Source: Hybos culiciformis (taxonomy: Eukaryota > Arthropoda > Insecta > Diptera > Hybotidae). From it: a stretch of 64,000 nucleotides of DNA. The stretch lies in assembly GCA_964007475.1 (NCBI GenBank), contig OZ023274.1, positions 53,711,678-53,775,677 of the forward strand, written 5' to 3'. Under the pieces are notes generated by a model that worked only from the letters and a program-made list of their open reading frames with translations, did not search any database and had not been told where the DNA came from. How positions within the stretch are numbered: position 1 is the first letter of the stretch; the number at the start of each line of letters is the position of its first letter. A program made the position numbers and the translations under genes. Shown in pieces: positions 37,991 to 48,802 of the stretch.

Positions 37991-38585
37991 GTAAAATTTT
38001 TGTAAAGTTTAATAAATTTTAATTAATACAAGTTGCTAAATCTTGATGTTTTCAAATTAAAATTTAATCAGACTTTTGAAGGAGACATAATTACTACTTA
38101 TATTAACCCAATTATAAAAATATTGGCGAAGAAAGATATTGGTTATTTTATGAGGATTTCAATAGGAAATAGAGAGCAATCATTTAAACTTGAAAATTTT
38201 GTTAAGATTTCACTCCGTATATTCCGAATATAAGAATAAATTCTTGATCTTAATTTAAACCTTCGTTAAATTGATATTTTCCATTCTTTGGTTTGAGAAT
38301 TGAGCCAAAAGCTTAGCTTTAATCAACCCTAGGCTAAATGTCAGGGTGAGTATATATTTATCCTTGTTTAGATCCGAAACAACTAGTGTTCAAATTATAT
38401 AATTGCAGCTTTAATAAACTATGTATAATTTAAACAAAAACATTATGTATATTATATTATTTAAATTTTACTGCTCGCGCAAATCAGTATTCGAATTATT
38501 CAATAATTGTAATTTGATGAATAGAAATTGGCAAATAAATGGATCAATTTATCAAAACTGAGCCTGGTGAAATTAAATACGATAA

Positions 38586-39034
38586 CACTGGCCTACAAAA
38601 AAAAATTTTTGTATTGGTGCAGCTCTGTTCGCATCTGTAGTCGGTAAAGTAGTTAGTATGAACTACATTGCTGGTACTAGATGTCTCTGGTTTACCTACA
38701 ATTCTTATTTCAAATTTTTTACGGTTTTATTCAAAATCAGTCCATGTTATAACTACTTTTATGACATTAATCGTATAAATTTATGATGGCAAGTAAGTCA
38801 AGAAGTTGCATTAACGATCCTGATATGTTTTGTTACATATGCGGTGAGTATATAATGAAAGATCAACGGAAACCGATTAATGACACGGTAATTCGCTTGT
38901 ATTCTGTATACTTTGGTATTGAAATTGGCAATCAAGATAAAGAGCTGATATGACTAGTTTTCTTGTATCAGCTCACAAAATATACCCAAAATCAGGTCTA
39001 AAATCTTGGGCACCAAAATGAGTGTAGGTCAGTG
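38586..39034 (+). mobile_element. CACTG-ended transposon remnant with a CYICG transposon-protein fragment
   Basis: Ends CACTGGCCTACA and TGTAGGTCAGTG are inverted repeats, flanked by TAA on both sides (38583-38585, 39035-39037). The right copy of the segmental duplication has the uninterrupted site (CGATAATAAATAG near 49390), proving insertion. At 38786-38953 a frame reads MASKSRSCINDPDMFCYICG followed by DQRKPIND and a YFGIEIGNQDK segment. I recognise this as the start of an uncharacterised zinc-cluster protein common in insect and cnidarian transposons. CACTG termini with a 3-bp duplication suggest the CMC (CACTA/Chapaev) group. Internally deleted and inactive. Confidence 0.8.
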
Positions 39035-39376
39035 TAATAAATAGTGAAAATCTTATTAAGATTCAATTCGAAATATTTTCTTAAGAAATCAAATTTTTTT
39101 ACACCTATTCAGAAAAAACATTTATATTCATTTTATGATACCGTATTTATTTTTTAATTTTGAAATCCTATTAGGTAGGTACAGCCGTATAGCGAATTCT
39201 CACTTAAAAAATAATCATCAAAAACTTACTGAAATAAAGGTGATCTTTCTTCATCTACTGCTAAAGGTTTTAGTTAAATCTATGCTATTTAAATGATTTT
39301 TCTTCAAACTGTAAGTTTACTACGATTAAACCGAATCGAAAAAGATTTAAGGTAGAAACAGAATGTGGCATCGTCC

Positions 39377-39775
39377 GGCGCAGTGAAATAAGGCCGCGGG
39401 AAATAAGGCCGCGATAGGTTTTTTGTTGCGGTCTTATTTCATTTTGAAAAATGAAATAAGGCCGCGAAAAAATCCTCGCGGTCTTATTTCATTTTGAAAA
39501 ATGAAATAAGACCGCATAAAATTCCTCGCGGCCGTATTTCGTTTTGAAAAATGAAATAAGACCGCGACAAAAAAAAAAAATTAATCGGAGGGCTAATTTC
39601 ATTTTGAAAAATGAAATAAGGCCGCGAGGATTTTTTCGCGGCCTTATTTCATTTTGAAAAACGAAATAAGGCCGCGAAAAAATCTTCGCGGCCTTATTTC
39701 ATTTTTCAAAATGAAATAAGACCGCAACAAAAAAACGTCGCGGCCTTATTTCCTGCGGCCTTATTTCCATCCCCC
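39377..39775. mobile_element. Modular palindromic transposon, AAATAAGG subfamily, copy 1
   Basis: Starts GGCGCAGTG and ends CCATCCCCC, flanked by CATCGTCC on both sides (39369-39376, 39776-39783). The right copy of the segmental duplication has a single CATCGTCC with no insert (near 49686), giving a clean empty site. The interior repeats CGCGG, CCTTATTT, CATTTTGAAAAATG, AAATAAGG, CCGCG several times, with occasional CCGCG to ACCGC changes. No coding capacity. Confidence 0.92.
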
Positions 39776-40744
39776 CATCGTCCTTCGCCTCATGCTTGGA
39801 CTCTGCGTTAAGAATTAATATTAGCGTTTTGATAACGTTGTTGACGTTTTTTAGAAATAAATAAATTATTAATATTACTTTATATATTACTTTATTAGCC
39901 CTAAACAAATCAATATTGTAAGAGGGATGTGGAAAGATATCTCAGTTTTGTATTTATAGGAATTCCTAATTTCTTTTGGCTACACATATCAGTTAAAAAA
40001 AAATTAAGTTTCTTTTTATTTTCAAAAAACTTCTAAAATCAGTATTCAAAAACTACATACATAACAGCAATCTGGATTCATTCATTAAAATTAAAATTGA
40101 TCTGCAATTTTGAAAATTTTTTTTGAAAATTCTTTAATCATTGCTGCGAAAAGAACTATATCTAATCTTTTTTGAAGAAATTTCGTATTTAAAGAAATTA
40201 AATTTTAATAACTTTTGTTTCCTTGATCTTTGAACTTGTTATTAAGATTTATTTGTTTAATATTTGAAGATATTTTTTATTTTAAAAGTTTTGAACTTTT
40301 ATTTTCTTTAAACTCCAACCTTTTTTAGAGATTAAACAATTAATTTGATAAATTACACTATACAACATTCACAACAAACTCAACTTTAGATTAAATTAAA
40401 TCAAGCAGGTATAAGTTGAATGAAAGTTAAAAGATTTATTTGTTAATATTTGCTCAAAGTTTGAGACTATAAATTGATCATAAGCTGTGTTTTATGCCAC
40501 TTCTTCGAAATGAGTATTCAAAAAATGTTTGAGACCTTTGTAACATCTGATCTAAAACGATTGCGTAGAATGTCCGAACGTATTCGATCCTCTTCACTCA
40601 GATTTAATTGTTGTTCAGTTGCGAACCTAGTATACACAAAGGAAATAAAATAAATTGAATTGAAAATATTCATTAATTAAAGAATTTCGAAAAATCTTCG
40701 CTCGATCTAACCATCTAACAACCATCTCAGCGCGGATTTTTTTT

Positions 40745-41390
40745 GAAGTTTATACTTCTTTAGGCGCGATGTATGATATAAATGAGTAATTCTGTAGGGG
40801 GTAAAAATTTTTTTACTCATTCGAATTTGAGTTAAAAAAAAAAACGACATGCTGTACCGTTTGAATACTCAAAAAAAATGAGTCAACTCAATAATCATTT
40901 GTTATTTATAAAAACAAAATAATTTGGCGCGAAAAATTTAAATTCAAATTATTTTTAAAAATCTTTCGTTTACAAATTTTTTAAAATTTAAATTTTTTTT
41001 CAAATTAGGTAGTTCAATAATCATTTGTCATTTATAAAAACAAAATAATTTGGCGCGGAAAATTTAAATTCAAATTATTTTTTAAAAATCTTTCGTTTAC
41101 AAATTATTTAACAACTAAAATTTATTTTTCAAAATAGGTAGGTCCGGTGAAATAAAGATTACCTGCCGAAAATTTTTTGGGCAGGGACCTACGGTTAGGT
41201 CGTGCCGGCTCAAAATATGTTAAAAAAAAATTTTTCCTCCGGTCAAATAATTAGATTACCTGACCAAAAATTTTGGATACGGAGCTACAGTTAGAGTCTT
41301 CCCGCCTCAAAATATACCAAAATAATTTTTTTTTTCAAAATAGGTAGCTCGGGTGAGAAATAAAGATTACCTGCCCAAAAAAAAGGAAGA
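40745..41390. repeat. Repeat cluster before the left minisatellite (124-bp and about 105-bp units)
   Basis: Two units of 124 bp start at 40889 and 41013; each holds CAATAATCATTTGT, AATTTGGCGCG and AAATCTTTCGTTTACAAATT. From 41133 there are units of about 105 bp containing AGGTAGCTCCGGTGAAATAA, GATTACCTGCC and GGCAGGGAGCTACGGTTAGG. Similar clusters occur at 44095-44830 and 50700-51300. This is the host sequence in which the 12-bp minisatellite expanded. Confidence 0.8.
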
Positions 41391-41392
41391 AA

Positions 41393-43732
41393 GTGAGGGC
41401 TGAAGAGAGGGCGGTAGTAAGGGCTGAAGAGAGGTCGGAAGGGAGGGCGGAAGGGAGGGCGGAAGGGAGGGCGGAAGGGAGGGCGGAAGGGAGGGCGGAA
41501 GGGAGGGCGGAAGGGAGGCGGAAGGGAGGGCGGAAGGGAGGCGGAAGGGAGGGCGGAAGGGAGGCGGAAGGGAGGGCGGAAGGGAGGGCGGAAGGGAGGG
41601 CGGAACGGAGGACAGAAGTTAGGGCGGAAGTTAGGGCCGAAGTGAGGGCGGAAGTTAGGGCGGAAGTGAGGGCGGAAGTGAGGGAGGAAGTGAGGGCGGA
41701 AGTGAGGGCGGAAGTGAGGACGGAAGTGAGGGCGGAAGTGAGGGCGGAAGTGAGGGCGGAAGTGAGGGCGGAAGTGAGGGCGGAAGTGAGGGCGGAAGTG
41801 AGGGCGGAAGTGAGGGCGGAAGTGAGGGCGGAAGTGAGGGCGGAAGTGAGGGCGGAAGTGAGGGCGGAAGTGAGGGCGGAAGTGAGGGCGGAAGTGAGGA
41901 CGGAAGTGAGGGCGGAAGTGAGGGCGGAAGTGAGGGCGGAAGTGAGGGCGGAAGTGAGGACGGAAGTGAGGACGGAAGTGAGGACGGAAGTGAGGTTGGA
42001 AGTGAGGTTGGAAGTGAGGTTGGAAGTGAGGGCGGAAGTGAGGGCGGAAGTGAGGCGGAAATGAGGGCGGAAATGAGGGCGGAAGTGAGGGCGGAAGTGA
42101 GGGCGGAAGTGAGGGCGGAAGTGAGGGCGGAAGTGAGGGCGGAAGTGAGGGCGGAAATGAGGGCGGAAGTGAGGGCGGAAGTGAGGGCGGAAGTGAGGGC
42201 GGAAGTGAGGGCGGAAGTGAGGGCGGAAGTGAGGGCGGAAGTGAGGGCGGAAGTGAGGGCGGAAGTGAGGGCGGAAGTGAGGGCGGAAGTGAGGGCGGAA
42301 GTGAGGACGGAAGTGAGGACGGAAGTGAGGGCGGAAGTGAGGGCGGAAGTGAGGGCGGAAGTGAGGGCGGAAGTGAGGGCGGAAGTGAGGGCGGAAGTGA
42401 GGGCGGAAGTGAGGGCGGAAGTGAGGGCGGAAGTGAGGACGGAAGTGAGGACGGAAGTGAGGACGGAAGTGAGGTTGGAAGTGAGGGCGGAAGTGAGGGC
42501 GGAAGTGAGGGCGGAAGTGAAGGCGGAAGTGAGGACGGAAGTGAGGACGGAAGTGAGGGCGGAAGTGAGGGCGGAAGTGAGTGCGGAAGTGAGGGCGGAA
42601 GTGAGGGCGAAAGTGAGGGCGGATGTGAGGGCGGAAGTGAGGGCGGAAGTGAGGGCGGAAGTGAGGGCGGAAGTGAGGGCGGAAGTGAGGGCGGAAGTGA
42701 GGGCGGAAGTGAGGGCGGAAGTGAGGGCGGAAGTGAGGGCGGAAGTGAGGGCGGAAGTGAGGGCGGAAGTGAGGACGGAAGTGAGGGCGGAAGTGAGGGC
42801 GGAAGTGAGGACGGAAGTGAGGACGGAAGTGAGGGCGGAAGGGAGGGCGGAAGTGAGGTTGGAAGTGAGGTTGGAAGTGAGGTTGGAAGTGAGGGCGGAA
42901 GTGAGGGCGGAAGTGAGGGCGGAAGTGAGGGCGGAAATGAGGGCGGAAGTGAGGGCGGAAGTGAGGGCGGAAGTGAGGGCGGAAGTGAGGGCGGAAGTGA
43001 GGGCGGAAGTGAGGGCGGGAGTGAGGGCGGAAGTGAGAGAGGAAGTGAGGGCGGAAGCGAGGGTGGTAGTGAGGGCGGAAATCAGGGTGGTAGTGAGGGC
43101 GGAAATCAGGGTGGAAATCAGGACGGAAGTGAGGGCGGAAGAGAGGTTGGTAGTTAGGGCAGAAGTGAGGACGGAAGTGAGGGCGGAAGTGAGGGCGGAA
43201 GTGAGGGCGGAAGTGAGGGCGGAAGTGAGGGCGGAAGTGAGGGCGGAAGTGAGAGAGGAAGTGAGGGCGGAAGCGAGGGTGGTAGTGAGGGCGGAAATCA
43301 GGGTGGTAGTGAGGGCGGAAATCAGGGTGGAAATCAGGACGGAAGTGAGGGCGGAAGAGAGGTTGGTAGTTAGGGCAGAAGTGAGGACGGAAGTGAGGGC
43401 GGAAGTGAGGGCGGAAGTGAGGGCTGAAGTGAGGGCGGAAATGAGGGCGGAAGTGAGGGCGGAAGTGAGGGCGGAAGTGAGGGCGGAAGTGAGGGCGGAA
43501 GTGAGGGCGGAAGTGAGGGCGGAAGTGAGGGCGGAAGTGAGGGCGGAAGTGAGGGCGGAAGTGAGGGCGGAAGTGAGGGCGGTAGTGAGGGCGGAAGCGA
43601 GGGTGGTAGTGAGGGCGGAAATCAGGGTGGAAATCAGGACGGAAGTGAGGGCGGAAGAGAGGTTGGTAGTTCGGGCAGAAGTGAGGGCGGAAGTGAGGGC
43701 GGAAGTGAGAGCGGAAGTGAGGGTGGAATTAC
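41393..43732. repeat. 12-bp minisatellite (GAAGTGAGGGCG)n, left array
   Basis: About 2.3 kb of GAAGTGAGGGCG units with variants (GAAGGGAGGGCG at the left end; GACG, GTTG, AAATCAGGGTGG units). A higher-order repeat of 216 bp (18 units) is visible: the variant run with GAGAGAGGAAG recurs at about 43033 and 43249, and part recurs near 43590. Because 12 is divisible by three and the unit has no stop, it gives long spurious frames of repeated RAEV or similar. Very G-rich with few pyrimidines on the plus strand, in sharp contrast to its surroundings. Confidence 0.97.
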
Positions 43733-43860
43733 TTGACCAAAAATTTTGGAGAGGGAGCTATGGTTAGGGTCTTCCCTGCTTAAAATATGCAAAAAAAAAA
43801 GTTTTTAAATAGGTAGCGCCGGTGAAATAAAGAGTCGTCCTGGCTCAAAATATAAAAAAA

Positions 43861-44090
43861 AACACACGAAGCAATCATAGGAACTGCCGAAAGAAGTTTA
43901 TACTTAAAGCTTTAAACTATGAAATAACAGTGGCTATAAATGATGGGCTGCTCAGTACAAAATGTAAATTAAAATAAAAATCAGTCCAGCAGTCCAAAAG
44001 CAGTCCATTATTTGTAGTCATTGTTATTTCATAGTTTAAAGCTTTAAGTATAAACTTCTTTCGGCAGTTCCTATGACTGCTTCGTGTGTT
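43861..44090. mobile_element. 230-bp long-TIR MITE, left copy
   Basis: The ends AACACACGAAGC and GCTTCGTGTGTT begin arms of about 90 bp that contain CATAGGAACTGCCGAAAGAA and AAAGCTTTAAACTATGAAAT on the left and their reverse complements on the right. The centre is about 45 bp of non-palindromic sequence. A near-identical copy sits at the matching place in the right duplicate (54553-54782), so it predates the duplication. Confidence 0.9.
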
Positions 44091-44916
44091 TTTTTTGAAG
44101 TTTATACTTCTTTAGGCGAGTTGTATGATATAATTGAGTAATTCTGTAGGGGGTAAAAATTATTGTACTCATTCGAATTTCGAGTTCGAAAAAAAAGCGA
44201 CATGCTGTACCGTTTGAATACTCAAAAAAATGAGTCCACTCAATAATCATTTGTTATTTATAAAAACAAAATAATTTGGCGCGACAAATTTAAATTCAAA
44301 TTATTTTTTAAAAATCTTTCGTTTACAAATTATTTAAAACTAAATTTTTTTTTTCAAATTAGGTAGTTCAATAATTATTTGTCACTTATAAAAACAAAAT
44401 AATTTGGCGCGAAAAATTTAAATTCAAATTATTTTTTAAAAATCTTTCGTTACAAATTATTTAAAAACTAAAATTTATTTTTCAAAATAGGTAGGTCCGG
44501 TGAAATAAAGATTACCTGCCGCAAAATTTTTGGGCAGGGAGCTACGGTTAGGTCGTGCCGGCTCAAAATATACAAAATAAATTATTTTCAAAATAGGTAG
44601 CTCCGGTGAAATAAAGATTACCTGCCGAAAAATTTTTGAGCAGGGAGCTACGGTTAGGTCGTGCCGGCTCAAAATATGTTAAAAAAAATGTTTTCCAAAA
44701 TAGGTAGCTCCGGTGAAATAATTAGATTACCTGACCAAAAATTTTGGGTACGGAGCTACAGTTAGGGTTTCCCGGCTCAAAATATACCGAAAAAATTTTT
44801 TTGCAAAATAGGTAGCTCGGGCGAAATATCCATTATTTGTAGCCATTGTTATTTCTTAGTTTAAAACTTTAAGTATAAACTTCTTTCGGCAGTTCCTATG
44901 ACTGCTTCGTATGTTT
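44091..44916. repeat. Extra repeat block specific to the left duplicate
   Basis: 44095-44830 repeats the sequence before the minisatellite (40745-41390), including the 124-bp unit and three tandem units of about 105 bp (near 44490, 44595, 44701). 44828-44916 is a third right arm of the 230-bp MITE, ending CTGCTTCGTATG. The right duplicate lacks all of this. It looks like local duplication or conversion bounded by the MITE arm. Confidence 0.8.
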
Positions 44917-45427
44917 TTTTTCTAATTTTATTTGTAGTACAGTAGTGTAACAGTGTTATTCTATTATTCAATAAATTGATATTATAAGTTTGCAAAAAGT
45001 TAATCTTTAAAAAATTGAGATTCAGACATCAGTTTAATAGAGACAAACTGATATTCCGAAATTTTTAAAAGAACCGCCAATTCAATTTATAATAGAATAT
45101 TTTATCGGTATAACTTAATTATACCTGTTTCGAAATAAATAATGTTGATAATAAAGCAAAATCAAATGAAGAATTTTATTATGAAATAACCGGATCGATG
45201 AAAAATGTTTTATATTTTAATTCTTAATACATTTATTATATGCATATGTTCTCAACAACAAAAATTTCTATATTATTTTTTCTCTAATCAGTTTTCGTTC
45301 TACTTTTTTTTTAAATCTTCAAAATGAATTTTACTTTTTAAATAAGACAATATTTATTTTGTAATTCATTTTTAACTCAAGCTTCGTTGAAACCAGAAAT
45401 AAAACTTTTGCATAGTTAACTATAAAA

Positions 45428-47200
45428 ATGTTTAGAATACTTATTTTATTATGTGTTCTATTGTCAATAGTTCATAATATCAGAAGCTCTCTAAATGATA
45501 AAGAATCATTGGTGAAAACTTTTATTAAAAATCTTGCTGATAAGTTAGATACTAATGTCAATCCATGCGACAATTTCACACTTTATGCTTGCGGTGAAGT
45601 CTCGAATGAAAAAGAAGAAAAAATAGAAACACCGGAAACAAATATTACACAAATGATATTAGAGGGCGAACCAAAAAATGAACATGAATTTAAATTGCAA
45701 CAATATTTTAAAGCGTGTACATTGGCTAAAGAAAATGATTGGAAAGAAGATGAAATAATAACAAAATGTTTTGAAAATATTGATATTTTAAAAGATTTCC
45801 GCGAGTGGTCAATAGACAATATTATAAACCAAGTGAAGGTATCTCAATTTCTAGGTGAAATAACATCAATATATAGACTACAAAATTATATAAGTGCATT
45901 ACCACGCAATGGAAAATTGGAAATATCTAGTCCAAAATTAGAATTATATCAAGACGAACCAGAATTAACAACAAGTGATATTATTGTTTTTATTAAAGAA
46001 TTTCATGCAATTTTAGATCCAAAAGCAAAAAGAACTGATGATGAAGTTTTCAATACAGCAAAAAAAATTAAAAATTTTGATAAACAAATTGAAGAAATTT
46101 TAATTGAAGATAATTTGGAGAAAATTAATTTAAGTTCTTCAGAAGTAAAGGGATTCGATTGGACAGAATTTTTTAAAGTTATGCAAAGAAATTGGTATCT
46201 AAATTCAACTGTTGAAATAATTGTGACTGATAATCGTGTAACTAAAATTATTCAGCTATTAAGTGAAACCGATTCAAATCTAATTATTGATCATCTAATA
46301 ATAAAATTAATAAATTTTATTAAAAAAGATATGTCAAAAAATGATATATGCAAAAAAAGTTATTTAATGGCCATGGTTATTGCCGATAAATATTATGGAA
46401 AAATTATATCTGAAGATACTGAAAATCGTAGTAAAATGATGGTTCAATTGTTTAAAGAAAATTATTATACTTTGCAAGCTTTGAAAAAAAATAATAGTTA
46501 TACTGTTGAAGATCCAAGTGAAATAGAAAAATATTTATTAATCTTTGATAGATTCTTAAATAGAACATCATTTCTTGATAATAATTTGCAGTTTAATCGA
46601 ATTAAAATTTCGGAAACAAATTTCTTACAAAATTATTTGAATATGGAGAGGAATTTCTTATGGTCACATGAACCATCTGGTGAAATTGGAAATGATCTAT
46701 TTGTATTACAATGGATGTATTATCCTGCCATTAAATTTCTATTAAAACTACAAAATAAACCATTATTTGCTCACTTTTTTGAAGAAGATTTTAGATTATG
46801 GCATATTATATTCGAAGGACATACTGAATGGATAACAACAAAAAGTGATGATTTTCTTAATTGCATTTATGAACAACAAATAAACTTAAATTACACAACA
46901 AGAAATAAACGGAATTTTTTTATTGATAATGCTTCAGTTATGATGAGCACTAAAAATTATGAACATTTTATTAATCAATTAAATGATAATATTTATAAAA
47001 TTACTTTTGAAACTTTAAAAGAAAATAATCTTGATTTCAAAAAACTTTATTTTATTGGCTTGAAGCAAGCTTTTTGCTGGAATAATGAAGCTGATTATTT
47101 AGATTTAATTTATAAAAATACTGAGAAATTTACAGATGCGTTCAATTGTAAAGCTGGCGATGAGATGTATGTTGAGCCCAGATGTGAAATTGAGATTTAA
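45428..47200 (+). CDS. Secreted, catalytically dead M13 (neprilysin-like) protein A, left copy
   Basis: Intronless, 590 codons. Residues 1-20 (MFRILILLCVLLSIVHNIRS) form a signal peptide, giving a secreted protein without the membrane anchor of neprilysin. Then comes NPCDNFTLYACG, the M13 N-terminal signature. The C-terminus aligns with the neprilysin end: FLNC, LYFIGLKQAFCW (neprilysin LFFLNFAQVWC), and FTDAFNCKAGDEMYVEPRCE (AFxC-x4-xM-x-P-x-x-x-C). The zinc site HExxH and the downstream ExxxD are absent: the expected position reads EIGNDLFVLQWMYYPAIKF. Family members are 670-750 residues, so it is somewhat short. It is therefore very unlikely to be a peptidase; binding or decoy roles are conceivable. 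Strong paralogue at 55548. Confidence 0.85.
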   Translation: MFRILILLCVLLSIVHNIRSSLNDKESLVKTFIKNLADKLDTNVNPCDNFTLYACGEVSNEKEEKIETPETNITQMILEGEPKNEHEFKLQQYFKACTLAKENDWKEDEIITKCFENIDILKDFREWSIDNIINQVKVSQFLGEITSIYRLQNYISALPRNGKLEISSPKLELYQDEPELTTSDIIVFIKEFHAILDPKAKRTDDEVFNTAKKIKNFDKQIEEILIEDNLEKINLSSSEVKGFDWTEFFKVMQRNWYLNSTVEIIVTDNRVTKIIQLLSETDSNLIIDHLIIKLINFIKKDMSKNDICKKSYLMAMVIADKYYGKIISEDTENRSKMMVQLFKENYYTLQALKKNNSYTVEDPSEIEKYLLIFDRFLNRTSFLDNNLQFNRIKISETNFLQNYLNMERNFLWSHEPSGEIGNDLFVLQWMYYPAIKFLLKLQNKPLFAHFFEEDFRLWHIIFEGHTEWITTKSDDFLNCIYEQQINLNYTTRNKRNFFIDNASVMMSTKNYEHFINQLNDNIYKITFETLKENNLDFKKLYFIGLKQAFCWNNEADYLDLIYKNTEKFTDAFNCKAGDEMYVEPRCEIEI

Positions 47201-47474
47201 ATAAATATGTACATACTATATAGAATATAGAATAAGAATATAGAATAAAAAATGTTAAAAAGTTAATAAATTGACTTTAAAATTATTATTATTCTTTTAA
47301 ATTTTCTAAAACCAATATACTAATTGCAATTTAACTCAGAAATTTGAAGTTAAAATTTTCAAAGTATAAAATGGTATTTTTAAAGAGAATTTTTTTTAGA
47401 ATCGTTTTAAATGTTTTTGAGTGGTGATATATAGTGGTAATATATAGAATTTATATAATTCTAATTTTTACATA

Positions 47475-48802
47475 AAATATTATTTTGTTCTTTTATTGCG
47501 CAATGGAAAATTAGAAATATCTATCCCAAAATTAGAATCTATTGGTGAATGGGATTTTACAATTAAAAATATTACAATTCTGATGAAAAAATTTGATGCA
47601 AATGAAGCAAAATTAGCAATGAAGAAATCCTGAATGCCGCAAAAGAAATCAAAAATTTTGATAGAAAATTTAGAGAAATTTTATTAGGAACGCCAGAAAA
47701 AATAAATCAAACTATTGCAGAAGTAAAAGGCATCAATTGGTCAGAATTTATGAAAGTCTTACAGAAATATTGGTATTTAAATTCATCTGTGGAAGCAGTT
47801 GTGACTGATAATCGTGTCATTAAAATCAATCATTGAGTAATTGAATGTGACTGATTCAAAAATTATTGTGAACCATTTAATATTTAGATTATTAAATTTT
47901 ATCCATGAAGAATCTAATGAGGATTCTTTATGCAAAGATAGTAATTTTTTTAATTTACTCATGTTTGATAAATTTTATTCTAGATTTATATCAGCTGAAA
48001 GTGAAGAAAAATATAAATTTATTTTAAATACATTTGTTAAAAATTTTCAATTGAAAAAGAAAATGTGAGCTCTGTAGTTAATGTAAGTGATAATGATCAA
48101 GATAAAAGTTCTTTAGAATTTCATTCACTAGTGTACAATATATTCTTCAATAGATCATTCTATTTTGATAATAAATTTCAATTTAATCGAATTTAAATTT
48201 TTGATAAAAATTTTTTACAAAATTTCATAAATCGGGAAAGAAATTCTATATCATCGCAAGAAATATCTCAGGAAATTGTTTTTAATTTTATATATTTGGC
48301 ATTCAGTTATGAGCATATTATAAAATCAATTATTCATTTACAAAATAAACCATTATTAGAGCATTTTTTTGTGAATAACATAAAATTATGGAATTTAGTG
48401 TTCAAGGAATCAAAATGGATAAAAACTGATGGAAATGGTTTTTATGATTGTTTGCACAAACAACAAAAAAATAGTAATTTTTCAAACAATACACTTGATA
48501 ATATTTTGGCGAAATCAGCTTCAGTTGAAATGAATTTTGCAAGTTATGAGAATTTAATAAAGGACTTTGATGAAAGTAATTTGAAAATTTTTGAAAATAA
48601 TTTGTTGCAACATAATCTTGATTTGGCGAAATTTTTTTTATTGGTCTTAAACAAGCCAATTGCTGAGAAGATGAAAAAAACTATCTTGATTTTATATTTA
48701 ATTCTAAAAGATTTTCAAAAGTTTTTAATTGTCAAGCTGGTGACAAAATGAATGCTGAACCTAAATGTGAAGCTAGTGTGGGATTCTTTAAAATTAACTA
48801 AT
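47475..48802 (+). pseudogene. M13-like gene B, right copy: 5'-truncated with several frameshifts and a stop
   Basis: Begins abruptly in the middle of the gene (RNGKLEIS region), so the first 140-odd codons are missing at the duplication junction. Relative to the left copy: a 2-bp insertion (GCAAAATTAGC, near 47610), a 4-bp duplication (ATCAATCATTGAG, near 47825), a 1-bp loss in an A run (near 48056), a GAA to TAA stop (near 48196), and a further shift near 48640. It retains the C-terminal GDKMNAEPKC that the left copy has lost. Clearly a pseudogene. Confidence 0.9.

Larger units (their letters stand above)
36690..47335. repeat. Segmental tandem duplication, left copy
   Basis: From TATTATTTTGTTCTTTTA near 36693 through to AATATACTAATTGCAA near 47333, this block is matched in order and orientation by 47475-57435: M13-like B gene, spacer, 12-bp minisatellite, 230-bp MITE, M13-like A gene. 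Offsets between matching points run from about 10,789 (B gene) to 10,120 (A gene) because each copy gained different insertions. Specific to the left copy: 38586-39034, 39377-39775 and about 44091-44916. Confidence 0.92.

Noticed and set aside
39377..39775. CRISPR array
   Set aside because: Regular repeats and spacers are absent; the units are palindromes in alternating orientation with target duplications, in a eukaryotic genome.
41393..43767. Frames of 223 and 568 codons of repeated RAEV-type sequence
   Set aside because: Pure translation of the 12-bp minisatellite; the unit is a multiple of three without a stop, and other frames and strands are also open.
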